Source of the DNA: Psettodes erumei
Taxonomy: Eukaryota; Chordata; Actinopteri; Pleuronectiformes; Psettodidae
Assembly (NCBI GenBank): GCA_016785225.1
Contig: JAFBJZ010000371.1
Coordinates: 814,001-878,000 of the forward strand
DNA: 64,000 nucleotides
Direction: 5' to 3'
Both the position numbers and the translations under genes were made by a program. The notes below the pieces were generated by a model. The model saw nothing but the letters and a program-made list of their open reading frames with translations, had not been told where the DNA came from and ran no database searches. Below are positions 21,687 through 34,100 of this stretch, one piece after another (position 1 is the first letter of the stretch; each line of letters begins with the position of its first letter).

Positions 21687-24600
21687 CTCCTCCGTAGACG
21701 GTGCGCGGCTCCTTCACGGTCTGAGCTAACACACACAGAGCGTCATGCAGAGAGCGCTCTGCCTCGTCCAGAATCTGCTGAGTGGCTCCTCGCAGGACGA
21801 CGGTGCAAGCCTCACCTGAGGGAGTGGGGGAGCAGGGGTAAAAACCTCAGTGAGAAGCACATAACCACACAACACCAGCCTCGCTTCTTAATAATATTGA
21901 TGTACACACAGGATTGGAATGGTGGTTGGAGCTGTGAACCCAAGTTCAGTTACAGGCTAAAATGCTGTAGTGGAAAAGGTCTAAATGTGTGTGTGTGTGT
22001 GCGTGTGTGAGAGAGACTGTTCGTACCCATGGCGACTCCAGAGAAGTGGATGAGTGTGTCCTCTCCGATCATCACCTCCTCGATCAGCTTGCAATGACCG
22101 AGCTTCACCAGCTCGGGGTGGTCGAAGGTGGAGGTGATCTCCCCACCTAAACACACACACACACACACACAGTTTGTTAAGTATCTCGTGGCCAAGTGGC
22201 AACCCACTGTGACGTCACACATTGTTTTTTGAGCCACCGTTTTGAAGCCAGGAGTTTGGCAATTCGGCCGCAGCCATCTTTGTTTTTTGAAACCAGACCA
22301 TACCATATTTAGAGGAGAGGGTGGAGCTGGTTCAGAGCGAGGGTGGATTTGACTGCTGAGAACGGTACGGACTACGTGATTGGCAGGTGACCATAGGGCA
22401 GCCACGCCCCAAACCCCCTGCTTTATCGTCTTTCTTCCTCTAATCAGACCATAATTTACAAAAGGAACATCATGATGTGTTGAAGAAGAGTTGAAACTAG
22501 TGATTGAGATCATAAACTCAGTATGAAAATGTTTAGTGAAGTCAGAAATCCAGTGAGAAGTAGAATCATTTTCTCATAGACTTCTATACAAACCAAACAG
22601 TGGAGTCGCCCCCTGATGGTCATTCTATAGAATACAGATTTAAGAAGCTTCTGCTTTGTCCTCATTTATCAGACCCGAAGCTACATTCTTTTTTTTTTTT
22701 TTTTACAGTATGTGTATGACAAATGTTGCCTGAAATTAAAATACAAGATAAAAGTAAGGACTGCGTGTACATACCAGTGACCAGAGCGAGGCGCTCGACT
22801 CCGGCAAAGTCAGCGTGCTCAATTGCCATGACGCCGGCCTGAGCAAACAGCTGCTCTGGATAGTTATAGATCAACTGTCTGCAGAGAGAGAGACAGAGAG
22901 ACAGAGAGAGTTCGCACATCATTAATGACTGATCGGGCTTCAAAAAACTCAAATCGGCCAATTTTGGCAACCATAAAACCATCTATATGTTGTGTCCATG
23001 GTGTCATTTCAGCTCCTGAGTGGATTAATGATGCAACTTGAGTAACGAGTAATCACAACTGCAATGATGCTTAACATGTTGTTCGTGCCTGTTGATGAAG
23101 CAGTTGATCCCGTGCTTGAGGATGTGGTCGACCTTCTCCTTCATCTTCTCTTTCTCTGCGAGTTCAATCTCTGCAACCTTCGCCATCGAGTCGACACGAA
23201 CCCTGGAGCCGAACACCTGACACCCACAATTTATAGTCAAACAAGAGCGGAAATCCCCTCTGCGGATCATCTCCTATCTGTGCGGCTGAATTTTTTAGCT
23301 TGTCGTTATCTATAGTTGTGATTCTCAAACCAACCGACACTGACTCGAGTGACGTAAGAAGTTACCGTGGCAACAACAACATATGTGTATGTGTGCACCT
23401 TGATCTTGTCAGTGTCCATGCCGGTGTTGGCGATCAGGATGTTGGCGTTCTCCAGCCTCTTTGGCTGGTTCACGCCAATCTTCTTGTCCAGCAGGAAACC
23501 TGGGCAGAAGACAAACGTACATCCAGACGTTACGACTAACCAAGCAAAGGGAAGCCCCCAGCCCCAGGGTTAATAACATGTCACGCGCCCCTCACCTTCG
23601 TCCAGGTAGGAGTCGATGAGGCTGCCTCCCAGCTTCTTGATGACGTGGATGGCCTCCAGGTTCCCGGAGCCCTTCAGCCTCATGATGGCGTTGACGGCCA
23701 GCTGGGCGAAGTAGTCTTTGTGGTGAGTCAGCAGCTTGGAGGACAGCGTGGTTCGGGCGATGTTCAGCAGGTCCTCCTGGAAACGGGTAGCGTCGTTGCT
23801 GGGGAGACCAGAGAGGATGACGGGGTTGAAGGAGACAGAGGAAGAATGAATACATGAACTGAGGGTCTGGTGCCATATAAATATATCTATCCATCCAACC
23901 AACCTGTGATCGACTGCAGCGTCCCTCAGAGCCTCTCTTGCCACCTGAGTCGCTTTCCTCCAGCCAGCGATGATGGTCTGTGGGTGAATCTTCTTGGCGA
24001 TCAGGAGCTCTGCCTCCTGCAACAGAAAGTGACGCTCAAAGGGCCACCCTTTTTTCTTTATGCTCCAGCAGAAACGTTGCGTGACACAACTCTTTACACC
24101 TTTATAACCTATTGTCATACAGAACGTCAGGTAGTTACCCTCAGCAGCTCGGCAGCCAGCACAGTGACGGACGTCGTCCCATCTCCAACTTCATCATCCT
24201 GAACCTTTGACATGTCTGCGAACACAAACTCAGCTCAGCATCTCATGTATGGTCTGGTACAAATATTTATTTTCAGAACATTAAACTGAGTAAAATTGTC
24301 CGAAATGTGATTTTTTTCGTTCACTCACCAACCAGAACTTTGGCGGCGGGGTTGTCGACGCCAATGGCTTTCAGGATGGTTGCTCCGTCATTGGTCACCG
24401 TCACTGTGCCACCCTTTCCCCCACCCAGCAAGATCTTATCCTGAAGAGGAGGAGGAGAAGAAGAAAGTTTTTACTTTTACCTTTTATCCCCAAAGAATCC
24501 CACCATCACATACACTCATCAAATATCCCAAGTCACGGTTTACGGCAGCTTCAATCAGCTGAGCTCAGGTTTTAACAAGCTGCCTGCGCATCTTGCATAA

Positions 24601-26041
24601 ATATAACATCTAATCAAAAGCAGGGCTCAAGTAGGTCAAAGTTAAATCCAGACAACACTTGTTTTTGGGGTTTTTTTTGCTTTTTTTAAATGACCCACCA
24701 TCCCCTTTGGACCCAGAGTGCTCTTCACCAGATCTCCAATGGCGATGGCGCCCACGAAAGAGGACTGAAGAGAAAACACAAAACGAAACAGTTTCTGGGG
24801 CTGGTCGGAATCTTAATGGATGAATTTAAGAAAAAAAAAGAAGGGAGCGATAAATTTACTAGCTTAAGGAGATAAAAGCAAAAAAACCCAACAACACACC
24901 AGTCGTGCAGTCTCGGCTTTCTCTTCATCAGCTCCATGTTTGAAGATGTTGACCGGGGCCATTGATAAGGATGCCTACAGAGAGAGAGAGAAATACTAAT
25001 TAATCAACAAATCAACCCATTCCAAAGCTTTCCAAAACATATGACCATAAATACAGAGCATGTTACAACCATCTTTCTCAGAATTTTACATATTTTACAT
25101 TTGTTAGCAGATATAATCCTTCACCCTAACACATCAGTAGGTACTGTATGGTAAAAAGTTGTATTCTGGCAACTGCATTGGAAAGAGAAACAATAGATAT
25201 GTTTCCTTTTAATTCTGTCTTACTTTAAATGTATCTTTTCCCTCCATTCTTCTTCCCTTCAGGTCTTTATATAAGCTCTATGCATCCTACCTCTCCTTAC
25301 TTCTTCATTTCAACCATATTTAAGTTAATGTAGCTAAAAGTTAATGTTAATTTCTCACACAATGCCAATATTTTTTAGGCCGTGCAGAGCGCTATTTTTT
25401 CCGAGCAGCTATGAAAGCAGCAGCAATCGAGCCCCGCCCCTGTCATCCTGGAAACAGCTAGAAGCTTTCACCCCAGCTATTTAAAAAGAAAAATCAGAAA
25501 CGTCAAAAATAATGCCGTCAAATAAAGTTTAGTGATGAAGTGGGTGTTATGTTATGTCGTGCTTCTATATGCTCTTGTTCATTTAATTCATTATTACTTA
25601 ATAAAAACGTCAATACCCGTCTATAATGTTCCCCTCTGACAGCCACAAAGCCCAGATGACAAGCTAAACTAGCATGCCAATAGGCTAGCTTAGAAGAATG
25701 GGAACAAACCGTGCCCAAACTGTAAAAAGTAACATTTTAATCGAAACAGTTGTGTTATCATTATATGTAGGGGAGACGAGGGCACCGTAGTTTCTGTTAG
25801 TGATGTCTGAGACAACTGCTGTTTAATCAGCCGTTAGCTTAGCCGCTAACGCAATCATAACGCCCATGTGCTTTCTCACCGGTAGGCACCGTTAGCTGTG
25901 AGCTAAAGGGACGTTACAGGGCAACATACGGATGCTGTTTGACAGTCTTCGCGTGGACGGATATATAAGGATGCAAGGCGCTGCATTATAACCGTGTCTA
26001 CCGTTTTCAGAAAAGAATAAGTACAAGTTAAAACTCACCAT
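20682..26041 (-). CDS. cct2: T-complex protein 1 subunit beta (CCT/TRiC chaperonin)
   Basis: Sixteen coding exons join in phase: 26039-26041 (ATG only), 24900-24974, 24699-24764, 24329-24440, 24139-24215, 23904-24016, 23596-23798, 23399-23499, 23089-23216, 22775-22878, 22027-22146, 21687-21815, 21469-21572, 21250-21349, 20982-21123 and 20682-20712. The product is 535 aa, the same length as human CCT2. It is one of eight subunits of the cytosolic ring that folds actin, tubulin and other proteins with ATP. Diagnostic parts are the start 'ASLSMAPVNIFKHGADEE', the ATP-site motifs 'STLGPKGM' (41-48) and 'GDGTTS' (96-101, catalytic Asp97), and the end 'VPDHHPC'. The intron after exon 9 begins with GC rather than GT. 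The exon 14 donor makes the next residue Asn where human has Asp ('GLNM' for 'GLDM'). Confidence 0.98.
21195..21237. repeat. (GT)n microsatellite in cct2 intron 14
   Basis: A pure GT array of about 20 units between cct2 exons 14 and 15. Confidence 0.97.
21653..21684. repeat. (GT)n microsatellite adjoining the cct2 exon 12 donor
   Basis: In transcript sense the donor reads GAG|gtacacacac and runs straight into a CA array, with only three bases between the exon end and the repeat. Confidence 0.95.
22200..22680. mobile_element. Dispersed fish repeat in cct2 intron 10
   Basis: The stretch contains 'ctcatagacttctatacaaa' followed by 'gtggagtcgccccctgatgg' (about 22577-22620) and ends with 'cagacccgaag'. 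I recognise these phrases, with small differences, as part of a high-copy noncoding repeat in percomorph genomes, probably a nonautonomous DNA element. I saw no inverted ends, so class and exact borders are uncertain. Confidence 0.5.
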
Positions 26042-26180
26042 GATGTCTGCGATTCAGAGGCTGGGAGCCGCGCACGGACAGAAGGAAGGCTGAAGGGGCA
26101 GTGACGTAATACGTACAAACGCGTTGCTGCGTTCAAGGCAGATGACGGAAAACAGGCAGGCGTTGAAAACGCTGGCTTTT
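26042..26180. promoter_or_regulatory. cct2 promoter region
   Basis: CpG-containing sequence immediately upstream of the cct2 start, with a CRE/ATF-like 'tgacgtaa' at 26102-26109 and no obvious TATA box, as expected for a housekeeping gene. It might also drive the plus-strand exons at 26.5 kb, but no connecting first exon is proven. Confidence 0.45.
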
Positions 26181-26527
26181 GTTTCGAGACCAAGAGACAG
26201 TGCTAACTCTGCACAAGCGTAAAATTGTATTTCATTATTCAGCTTTAATTGTCAGTTAACAGACATACACAATACGTCATGTAAAGTTGTATTATTCCAT
26301 AATAGGAGAACTGTAACAGGAACAATATATGTATCTACCTTAATTTAATGGAATGGATTTCAGCCTTAAGATGCATTTTGGAAAGTAGCATCCATTTAAA
26401 CCAAAGAAACCAATCGAGAGCCAGTTGTTACTTTCAAGGCACCAGATTCAATTAACTATAAACGTCTGTTTCTGTGGACTCAGCAGCTTTAAAGTCAGTC
26501 CAGTGGTTTTGAATGTTTTCTCTGCAG

Positions 26528-26922
26528 TCACATGAGGATATTAGAAGTGAACTCAAATCCTTGGGATGGAATATTTCTCAGGTAATAAAAAAACAAAACA
26601 AAAATATTTTGAAAGATGTTTCAGATTTTTGCATCATCTCCTCTTCTTCAGCCCCTTCCTCCTGCCTTTATGATTGGCAGCCTGGACAGGCAGACAGTAG
26701 ATGTGCATGGGAAACTTCCGGAAGTAGCTGCTGACCCAGGGTCTGTGGGAGACACAGTAAATCGTTATTTTCTTCTTTTGATGTAAATTTTAAAAAACCC
26801 TTTTTTTCACTGGCCTGCTGGGTTCCTCACACGCTGACTGACACATTTGTTGATCTTTAACCTATTTCAGCCTGACAGAGTGAACATGAACAAGAAAACT
26901 GATCTCAATCAGTTTCAATAAA
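26528..26922 (+). CDS. Terminal exons of an unidentified small gene (candidate)
   Basis: Three plus-strand blocks share one reading frame: 26528-26581 (acceptor 'tttctctgcag', donor 'gtaata'), 26652-26740 (acceptor 'cctcttcttcag', donor 'gtctgt') and 26871-26883, which ends in TGA after 'LTE'. An AATAAA follows at 26917-26922. Together they encode 51 C-terminal residues, with segments 'RSELKSLGWNISQ' and 'FMIGSLDRQTVDVHGKLPEV'. I recognise no family. A possible first ATG lies at 26142, but its best donors do not connect in frame with good splice scores. The middle block is also open on the minus strand, so this could be chance or belong to the coiled-coil gene. Confidence 0.35.
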
Positions 26923-27131
26923 TACCTACCATGTAAGTTAAGAAGAGTATTGGTTGAAGTCAGACTTAAAATAAATTCAGCAATTTTATCAATTTTAATC
27001 TTAATAGATATCAGATCATTGGATTCAAATATACTGCATATTGCATATACTACGCCTGTTTCCCAAGAAATGGGGGCCACTGTAAGGAGCTTTGTAATTT
27101 TTTATGTTAACAAGAGTGTTCACAACTTTAA

Positions 27132-27164
27132 CAATTCCAATGTGTGTGTGTGTGTGTGTGTGTG
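27132..27164. repeat. (GT)n microsatellite beside the last coiled-coil exon
   Basis: A GT array directly beyond the last recognisable coiled-coil exon. Reading through it yields only Thr-His repeats, so the real exon probably ends before it. Confidence 0.9.
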
Positions 27165-27167
27165 TGA

Positions 27168-27738
27168 GTGTATACTTGGCGACACGTTGGCTCAGGCTCA
27201 GGTAACAGAGGTTTGACCACAGCAGCCTATTCTCCTGTTGACGGAGGAACTCGACTTCTCGCTGCCGCTCCACATCCAGACGCAGAGTGTCCCGAAGCTC
27301 GGCCTCGATGCGACCCAACTGCAAAACACACAGTTGTTTAAATTCCTTAAATCCCGGTCTGAACACGGCAGCGTGGGTGCGACACACCACGTCAGACATG
27401 CAGACAGTCTGGATTCATGCGACCTCTTCCAGGAGACTCCTGTTGTCCTCAGCCTTCTTCTGCTGCATGTGCAGAGTCGGAGACGCCGGATCAGATTCAG
27501 AACTCACTTCCTGTCTCTCCACCTCTTGGACAACTGGTTTACCTGCTCCACCCGTGTTCTGCTGCTGCTGGACGATGGGAGGCAAGAAACAGGTGCTGAC
27601 AGGCGAAGAGAGAGATAGAGAGAGCGAGAGAGAGGGAGATGGAGAGAGAGAGAGAGAGAGTGATGAGTTCATATTTCACTTCATCGTGTTGTAAAGCTGT
27701 TGAGTTGCATCTGTGTGCTGAGTGGCAGAACTCTAATG

Positions 27739-27789
<51 letters not shown>

Positions 27790-28716
27790 TCTATGTAAAC
27801 CAGTTTCCATTCAGATTTGTTTGCACTCGGGTCTGATCACAGTAACGTAATCCTGTGCCAAGGTTGCGCATCGGTGGAGGGTATCTCACACACACACACA
27901 CACACACACATGCACTCTTATCACACTGATCTGTCCCAAATGAGTTTCCAGTTCCTCCGCAGACAGTATCAAAGTTTCCATTCAGGTTTTATTTCAGTGT
28001 TTCACATGACAGTATAATTCATTTTGCATTTTATTCAATTGATATTCAGGGAAATGGTAAGTATGTTCCTTTACAGCATTTTTATGTATATATCCAAATC
28101 TCATGTGGCCTCAGTGATCGTACCTTAAACAAATGAACTAACTTTTTGGTAAATACTTGCTTTTGTAGAGAATCAGATGTTCTGTCTCACACTGCTCTCG
28201 TCTGCCCAATAAATATTATGCTACAGCCAGTGGCCTTATGCAATAACTTAGCTTCGGAAAACAGGAAACAGGAAACAGGGAGAAACAACTTGAGTTATAG
28301 CTAAAGTTACAGCTAAAGTTATAATGGCTCTGCCAACTCTTGCAATGCCATGAATGTCCACGGGTAGCGAGTATCACTTGATCACTGTACTGTGTCTTGT
28401 GTCTCCTCTTTCCAAAAATGTTCAATTTTCTTCAATTTTTTCCATTCAATTTATGCTTTTAGGTTCAACAAACAAGTAGATAATGAACAGATAAAAAAGA
28501 AAGAAATAAGAAAAAATAATATCTATGGACTTCGACAATTTCTGAATCGTCTGAGCATCTTGTGATTTTACATAGAGTGAACTCGACCTCACATGAAGGC
28601 ATCATTACTCCTTGGCCCCTTTTCAACCAATCAGCCGACCCATTACCTGTGCTCTCGGCTGTCCGACTCCTCCTGAATCTCAGAGAGATGTCGAGCTCCC
28701 ATCCTGCCCTGCACAT

Positions 28717-28749
<33 letters not shown>

Positions 28750-29766
28750 GAGGATAGAGTATCAAGGTTAATTACATGTTCTCATGAGGACAGACGGAAG
28801 CTGGGAAGAGGAGCAGAGAGACAGTTTCCCTACACAAGGATTACTGCGATGACAGGGGACATCTGTCTGTCAACTGACTGACAGGCGACACCACACACAC
28901 GCAGGCACACTGAGTAGAGATTAGTTACCTGTATCATCTTAAGAGAAACCTGGCTATCAGATTCATAGAGGTCCAATCAAATTTACAAAAGGTTTTTGTG
29001 TTATCTGTTTTCTTATTTGCCAAATAAATTTAAACTGAGACAACTAATCTAAAGCTCCTCTCGTATCCTGCATAGGTTCTTTTGTTCATTACAGCCCATA
29101 ACGTGAATGCTTAGGATATGACAAACAGCATACTGGAAAAAATTTACGTTTGTCCTGAAGGCGGAAGTTTACTTAGTGTTTGTATCACAATCCTACTGTT
29201 TTTTGAGGCCACGTTAGAGTGATCCTCAACCAGTTCACCCTTTAATCCGAAGCCCCAAAAGTATGTGGTGGGTTTCTGAAGCTGTCCAACCATCTGACAT
29301 GCAATTAGAGACCAATGACCCCTTCAGTGGGTCAGTGTTTTTGCTGACTCGTTTTTCCTAGGGGACATGTAAAGAAAACAGCTCCAGCACCATCACCCTG
29401 TTCATGCAGAAATAGGTCAAATTACTTCAAACACAATTCTAAGGTGAAACATTTGGTAATTATTTTTTATTTATTTTTTATGTGCATGATTGCTAAATTT
29501 CTAAGTAAGACTTTCTAAAAATGTCATTCATAATAAAAATGGACAATTACAATTCTTTACAGCATTTAAGTTACATGCTGCATTGTTCAATCAGTGAAAG
29601 CACAGAAAGATAATGATGCAGATACTTACATTGGGCAGAGCATCCATCTCTGTACTACAGCTCTGTGTGTTTTGTTTTCATGCTGCAACTTTACCTTCCT
29701 CTCTACAGCTGAGCCGTTTGTCTCAGACGCCTCATTAGTTTGGTGCTTCTGCTGCACCTCCTCCAC
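27168..29766 (-). CDS. Unidentified coiled-coil protein (partial gene model)
   Basis: Six minus-strand exons are phase-compatible: 29695-29766 (24 aa, starts 'VEEVQQKHQ'), 28929-28949 (7-residue microexon 'VSLKMIQ'), 28647-28708 ('ARHLSEIQEESDSRE'), 27543-27567 ('SSSRTRVEQ'), 27424-27462 ('QKKAEDNRSLLEE') and one starting at 27318 ('LGRIEAELRDTLRLDVERQ', then 'EVEFLRQQENRLLW'). Each has plausible GT-AG sites, and the last two carry the heptad spacing of a charged coiled coil. The first coding exon and the end are not found; the last exon must splice or stop somewhere between about 27165 and 27260, where a CA repeat begins. The gene sits between myrfl and cct2 on the same strand as both. I cannot name a family. 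Confidence 0.55.
27600..27790. repeat. (GA)n and (CA)n microsatellites
   Basis: A GA-rich run at about 27606-27660 and a long CA array at about 27744-27787, inside an intron of the coiled-coil gene. A second CA array lies at about 27888-27910 and a third at about 28722-28749. Confidence 0.93.
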
Positions 29767-31155
29767 CTGAATTAGTCATCAGTGTGTCTACGTCAGCTGA
29801 AGGAGCGCAAAAGTCATGTTTACATACACCTAATCCTCAATGGCAAAACATTTTTTGCAGTAAATTTACTGCTGAATTAATCTTTTATCAACATGAGACT
29901 CAGAGTGTGCACGGAAGCTGCTGTTGGATCATTTGGTGAGTCTGAAACCAATTCAACGGGTCTGTAGTTAAGACCTGGGTCAAGTCAGTCCAAGTCATGT
30001 GACCTTTAAGGCTAACTGATGGCCTGCATCACTACGTAAAAAAAAGTTTCAGTCAAAATGTAAGTGTCAAAAAGTAATTCACAAAGACGTGATCAATTTT
30101 CTAAAAAATAGTTTATTAAACTACCTCACTGTTCATTAGCTTTTATTTCACATATAGCAGAGCAGTCAGGATTCAGTCACATAGAAAAGACTTATTTAAA
30201 CAGTTTCACACTCAGAAATGACTCAAACTTTAACAGTGTTTAACAAGTAACTTTAACATTTCACTTCAGCCAGACCACAGATGTTACCGCAGGAGTTTAC
30301 TGCTGTAAAAAATCTTCTCTTTAATGTTCGATTTGTTTGTGTGATTACTATCAGAGTTCAGACAAGAAAAACTAAACCTCCACAAAAGGGTCTGTGATTC
30401 AATTTTTGTATAGCCTTAAATTTAAGTTTTAAGTTTCATTACAATTTCAGAATTTAGGTCCATGATGTTTAAAGTCTTAATTACAAGTTTAAACATTAAA
30501 ATAATGAAGAAAAAATATGTTTTATTCTGAGAAATGTGATGTGATTACTAAAGTCTTCATGGAATTCAGAGAATAATCTTAGAATTCATATTTTTTTCCA
30601 CATAGATGTAATCCTGTTCCATTAACACGAGATACGCTAAATACGTAACTAAAAAACAAGATTAACCAAACTTTCTAATTACATTAAAACCCTTTAAGAA
30701 GAATAAAATCAGTGTCAGAGCTCAGAATTTTGTGCATAATTGTCAATTTACTATATTTTCATTTTGTATTTGATTTATCTTTGGATGTTGACGCAGTGAA
30801 TTACAAGAGATAAACTTTGACCTAATCTTTTCACCAATTCACTCCCAGTCATGATGTTGCTCTGTCAATCTTTGGTCTCTACTGGCTGAATGCTACCTAA
30901 CAAAGCAGGAAAGATACAAGAACAATTGACAGCACACTGAAGAACATCAGAGGAAATACTGTGTATCTCATCTGAACTGAACTTCCTCTGGTTTTGCAGT
31001 GGTGCAGTAAAGTATTCAGCAAAAGTGATATCACAGTAAAAATGCATTTGCCTCTGTATAAAAAAACATAAAACTAAGCATCAGAGCTGATGAAATTCTG
31101 CTTTGATTTCTCTGATTATCATCTTTGTGAGGATAAGGAAATATTTAATGCATGT

Positions 31156-34100
31156 CTACGGGTCTGTGCAGTGTCTGTAGAAGTGGAAAATGTAGTCAGT
31201 GAAGAGTGCCCCCGCGTAGTTATGATCCGTACTGCAGTCTGCTTGCCCCTGGAGAAAGACATGTCATGACAGGTCTTAAGTCATATTGTAGGAAAAGATG
31301 GGAGAAAGAAAAAAATAATGCTCAGCTTCTTACAGCCACTGTGGAGCGGAAGTGATACGAGCTGTGATGAAGACGAGCCACATGGAGAGGCCATTCATGT
31401 TCTCCCTGCAGAAACAGACAAAGAACCACTCAGGTCTCACTTAACATACAGATTATTTCTACTTTCATTGTTTTCACACATATATTTATGTTTGGTCTAT
31501 TTGTTCATGATACTATCCATTGTGTGTCCTGTATGGTTCCTCGACATGTGGGTCACCGTGTTATTGGTGTCCATGACCTGGATTAGTGTGAGTGAGGCTC
31601 TGATTAGCATCTCGTTGGCCCAATGTGTGGGAAACCCTGCCACATGTCCATTATTCATCAGCGTTTCCCCCACTCTTCCTGCATTATTAACTGTAATGGT
31701 AACTGGGGGAGTGCACTGGAACCTCAGCGACTGTCAAACCAGCACATACGCATAAAGACACGATAAAACGAGAACAGTGACGTCACCAATGTCACTTTTG
31801 GTTTTTGTGGGTGTGCCCCCACTTTTCCAGTGCACATCAAGCTCCTGAAGAACCACACATGTCATGCAGAACTAGCACCCCCAAATTTACCTCCTCCAAC
31901 TTGATGTTCTGTTTACCTTCATGGATTTACTGCTTGATGAACTGAAGAACAAATAGGAAATTAAGATTTTTTATCATAAGCATCCAGGTTTGGAAATGTT
32001 CTTTGACAGATGTCTTTTCATCCATTTGCATTAGCATGTGATATGTTTATCGGGTAGTGTTTGAACATTTATCATTCGATTGCAGAATTTTTGTTTGTCG
32101 TAGCAATGGATGGATTACTGAACAGGGTCACCAGGCACAAAATTATGCAAAACGACCACAAAAAACTTTAAGATGCAGGAGTAATGCAGTGATGGAAGAA
32201 GACAAAAAAGACACAATGTGACAGCAAAGATGCAACATAGAATACTTTGCCTTGACTTATCACCCCATCAACCAACTGGATGTGTTGATCATATTTACCT
32301 GTGTGTTTGATGGGTATCTGCTCCACGTGACAGCATTGATATCCAGCAAAAATGAGCAGGCTGCGGACTCATCAAAACTACACAGATGCACCACCAGCAG
32401 CTCTGTAGAACTACACAGAAATAAACCAAATATAAATGGAAACATGGCATTCACGTTCAAATTTTAAGCTAAAGCCTTCACTAAAAAACCCCATGCTCTT
32501 CAAAATTCTTTTTACTTGATATTTAATTTTCTGAGCTGTTACAGGGCACTGTTTTGAATATTCTCCATTTCCATTATGTCACTTAATTAAGGGGTAATTT
32601 AGTTATTAAATTTCACATTCACATAGATTCAAAGCATAAGTAGAAGTGTTATAGTAAGATGTTGGAATGCATCTTTATCCAAACCAAAAATAAAAATAAA
32701 ACTGAAATAATCCAAGTTCTTAATGATGAAGTGAATGTTTCATATCAACCATTGCTCTTGTGTTACCTGAAAGTCAGTTGTGTATTCTTGTTGTTTTGCG
32801 TATTCTTAGATATGACACCAAGTATATTACTTGTTGGGGGGTGTTTTAGAGCAGACAGTTTAATTTTTACAGTCACTCAGCACTTACTTCATGAGCAGAG
32901 TTACTCTCATGTTGACTGGGAGAAACTGGCTGATGGGAACTCTGTAGATGTATCTACCTGGCCTGTAGGACACAGAAAGACGTTGTACATGCTGTCAAAA
33001 GCTATTCGGCAACTGGAGTGGAAAATGAAGACACAGAATCATGACTTTATTGTGAGTCAAATCAAATGCACCTTCAATGTTGATCTCTGCAAATCAGGAA
33101 ATCTTCATTTCAGGCTACTGTGATGTGAGTTTCAACCAAGCAAGCAAAGTATTTTCTCACAGGTTCTTACTTCATCTGTCTGTCTGAAAGACAGACTGGA
33201 ATTCTATGTCTACATATGGATTTCTTCACTTACCCACATTCGTCCCTTAGACAGTATTTGTTGTCAATAAGCTGCTGGTTCTCTTTGATCCTGAAAGATT
33301 GGATGGTTGTGTTCGTCCCTGGTAGATGGAGAGAATAAATGATAGAGATCTATTAATGTATGTCAACATTAATGCTCTGTGTTCTGTCCCCATCATGCAT
33401 TTCCCCTCAGCAAAGCTCAGCAAAACAGTCCAAAAGAAGCAAAACCACAAAGAAGTGTAAATCATAACCATACAGAAAGTCATGAAGAGACTCAAAATGA
33501 CCAACTCCAGTCCGGAAAAGTCCAATGTATTCCCTATGCATTTACCAGAGGAGCTGTAGCCACAAGGGGGCACTGGTCAGTTATCCGATGGGAATATACT
33601 GTAACTGTCGGTCAATATTCACGGCTGTCAACTTCGTAATATCCATTTATGTAATGATTTTTCAAAAACATCAGTGCCTGCATATATGCAGATGTTTAGG
33701 ATTAAAAATCAGAGTGGACACTTACAGTCTCTGGCACTTTTGAGCTTGTGATAAAGTTTTTCTTTACTTTTTTCTGTGAAGAAAAATAACATCAAACATT
33801 ATACCAGAAATCAGCATCACATATGTCTGCTTGTACTGTAAACAAAAGCAGTAAATTCAACCAGTGACCAAGCAGGCCTGAGTTTGCCTTATATGGTATG
33901 TAGTATATATATAGTACGTAGTTTATATTGTGTACAGTATTCATGCATCTGTAACGCTATATATGTTCGTATCATGCATGTAATAATATCAATGAGCAGT
34001 GGCCTCTCATTACCTGTCATGTTAGGGTTTTCTGTTCCAGGTGATTCAGTCACGGTGACGTTGAAGTCAGTGCTTCCCTCTGCTGGTGAAGGGCAGCAGT

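Noticed and set aside
26652..26755. Minus-strand terminal exon ending in a basic tail
   Set aside because: It has a good acceptor, but no donor of the coiled-coil gene joins it in a convincing phase, and the plus-strand reading links to two more exons and a poly(A) signal.
27238..27618. Plus-strand frame across 27.2-27.6 kb
   Set aside because: The minus strand here has splice-bounded, phase-compatible coiled-coil exons; the plus frame has no splice structure.
31318..31755. 145-codon plus-strand frame
   Set aside because: It is antisense to myrfl exon 22 and intron sequence, with no splice signals or family match.
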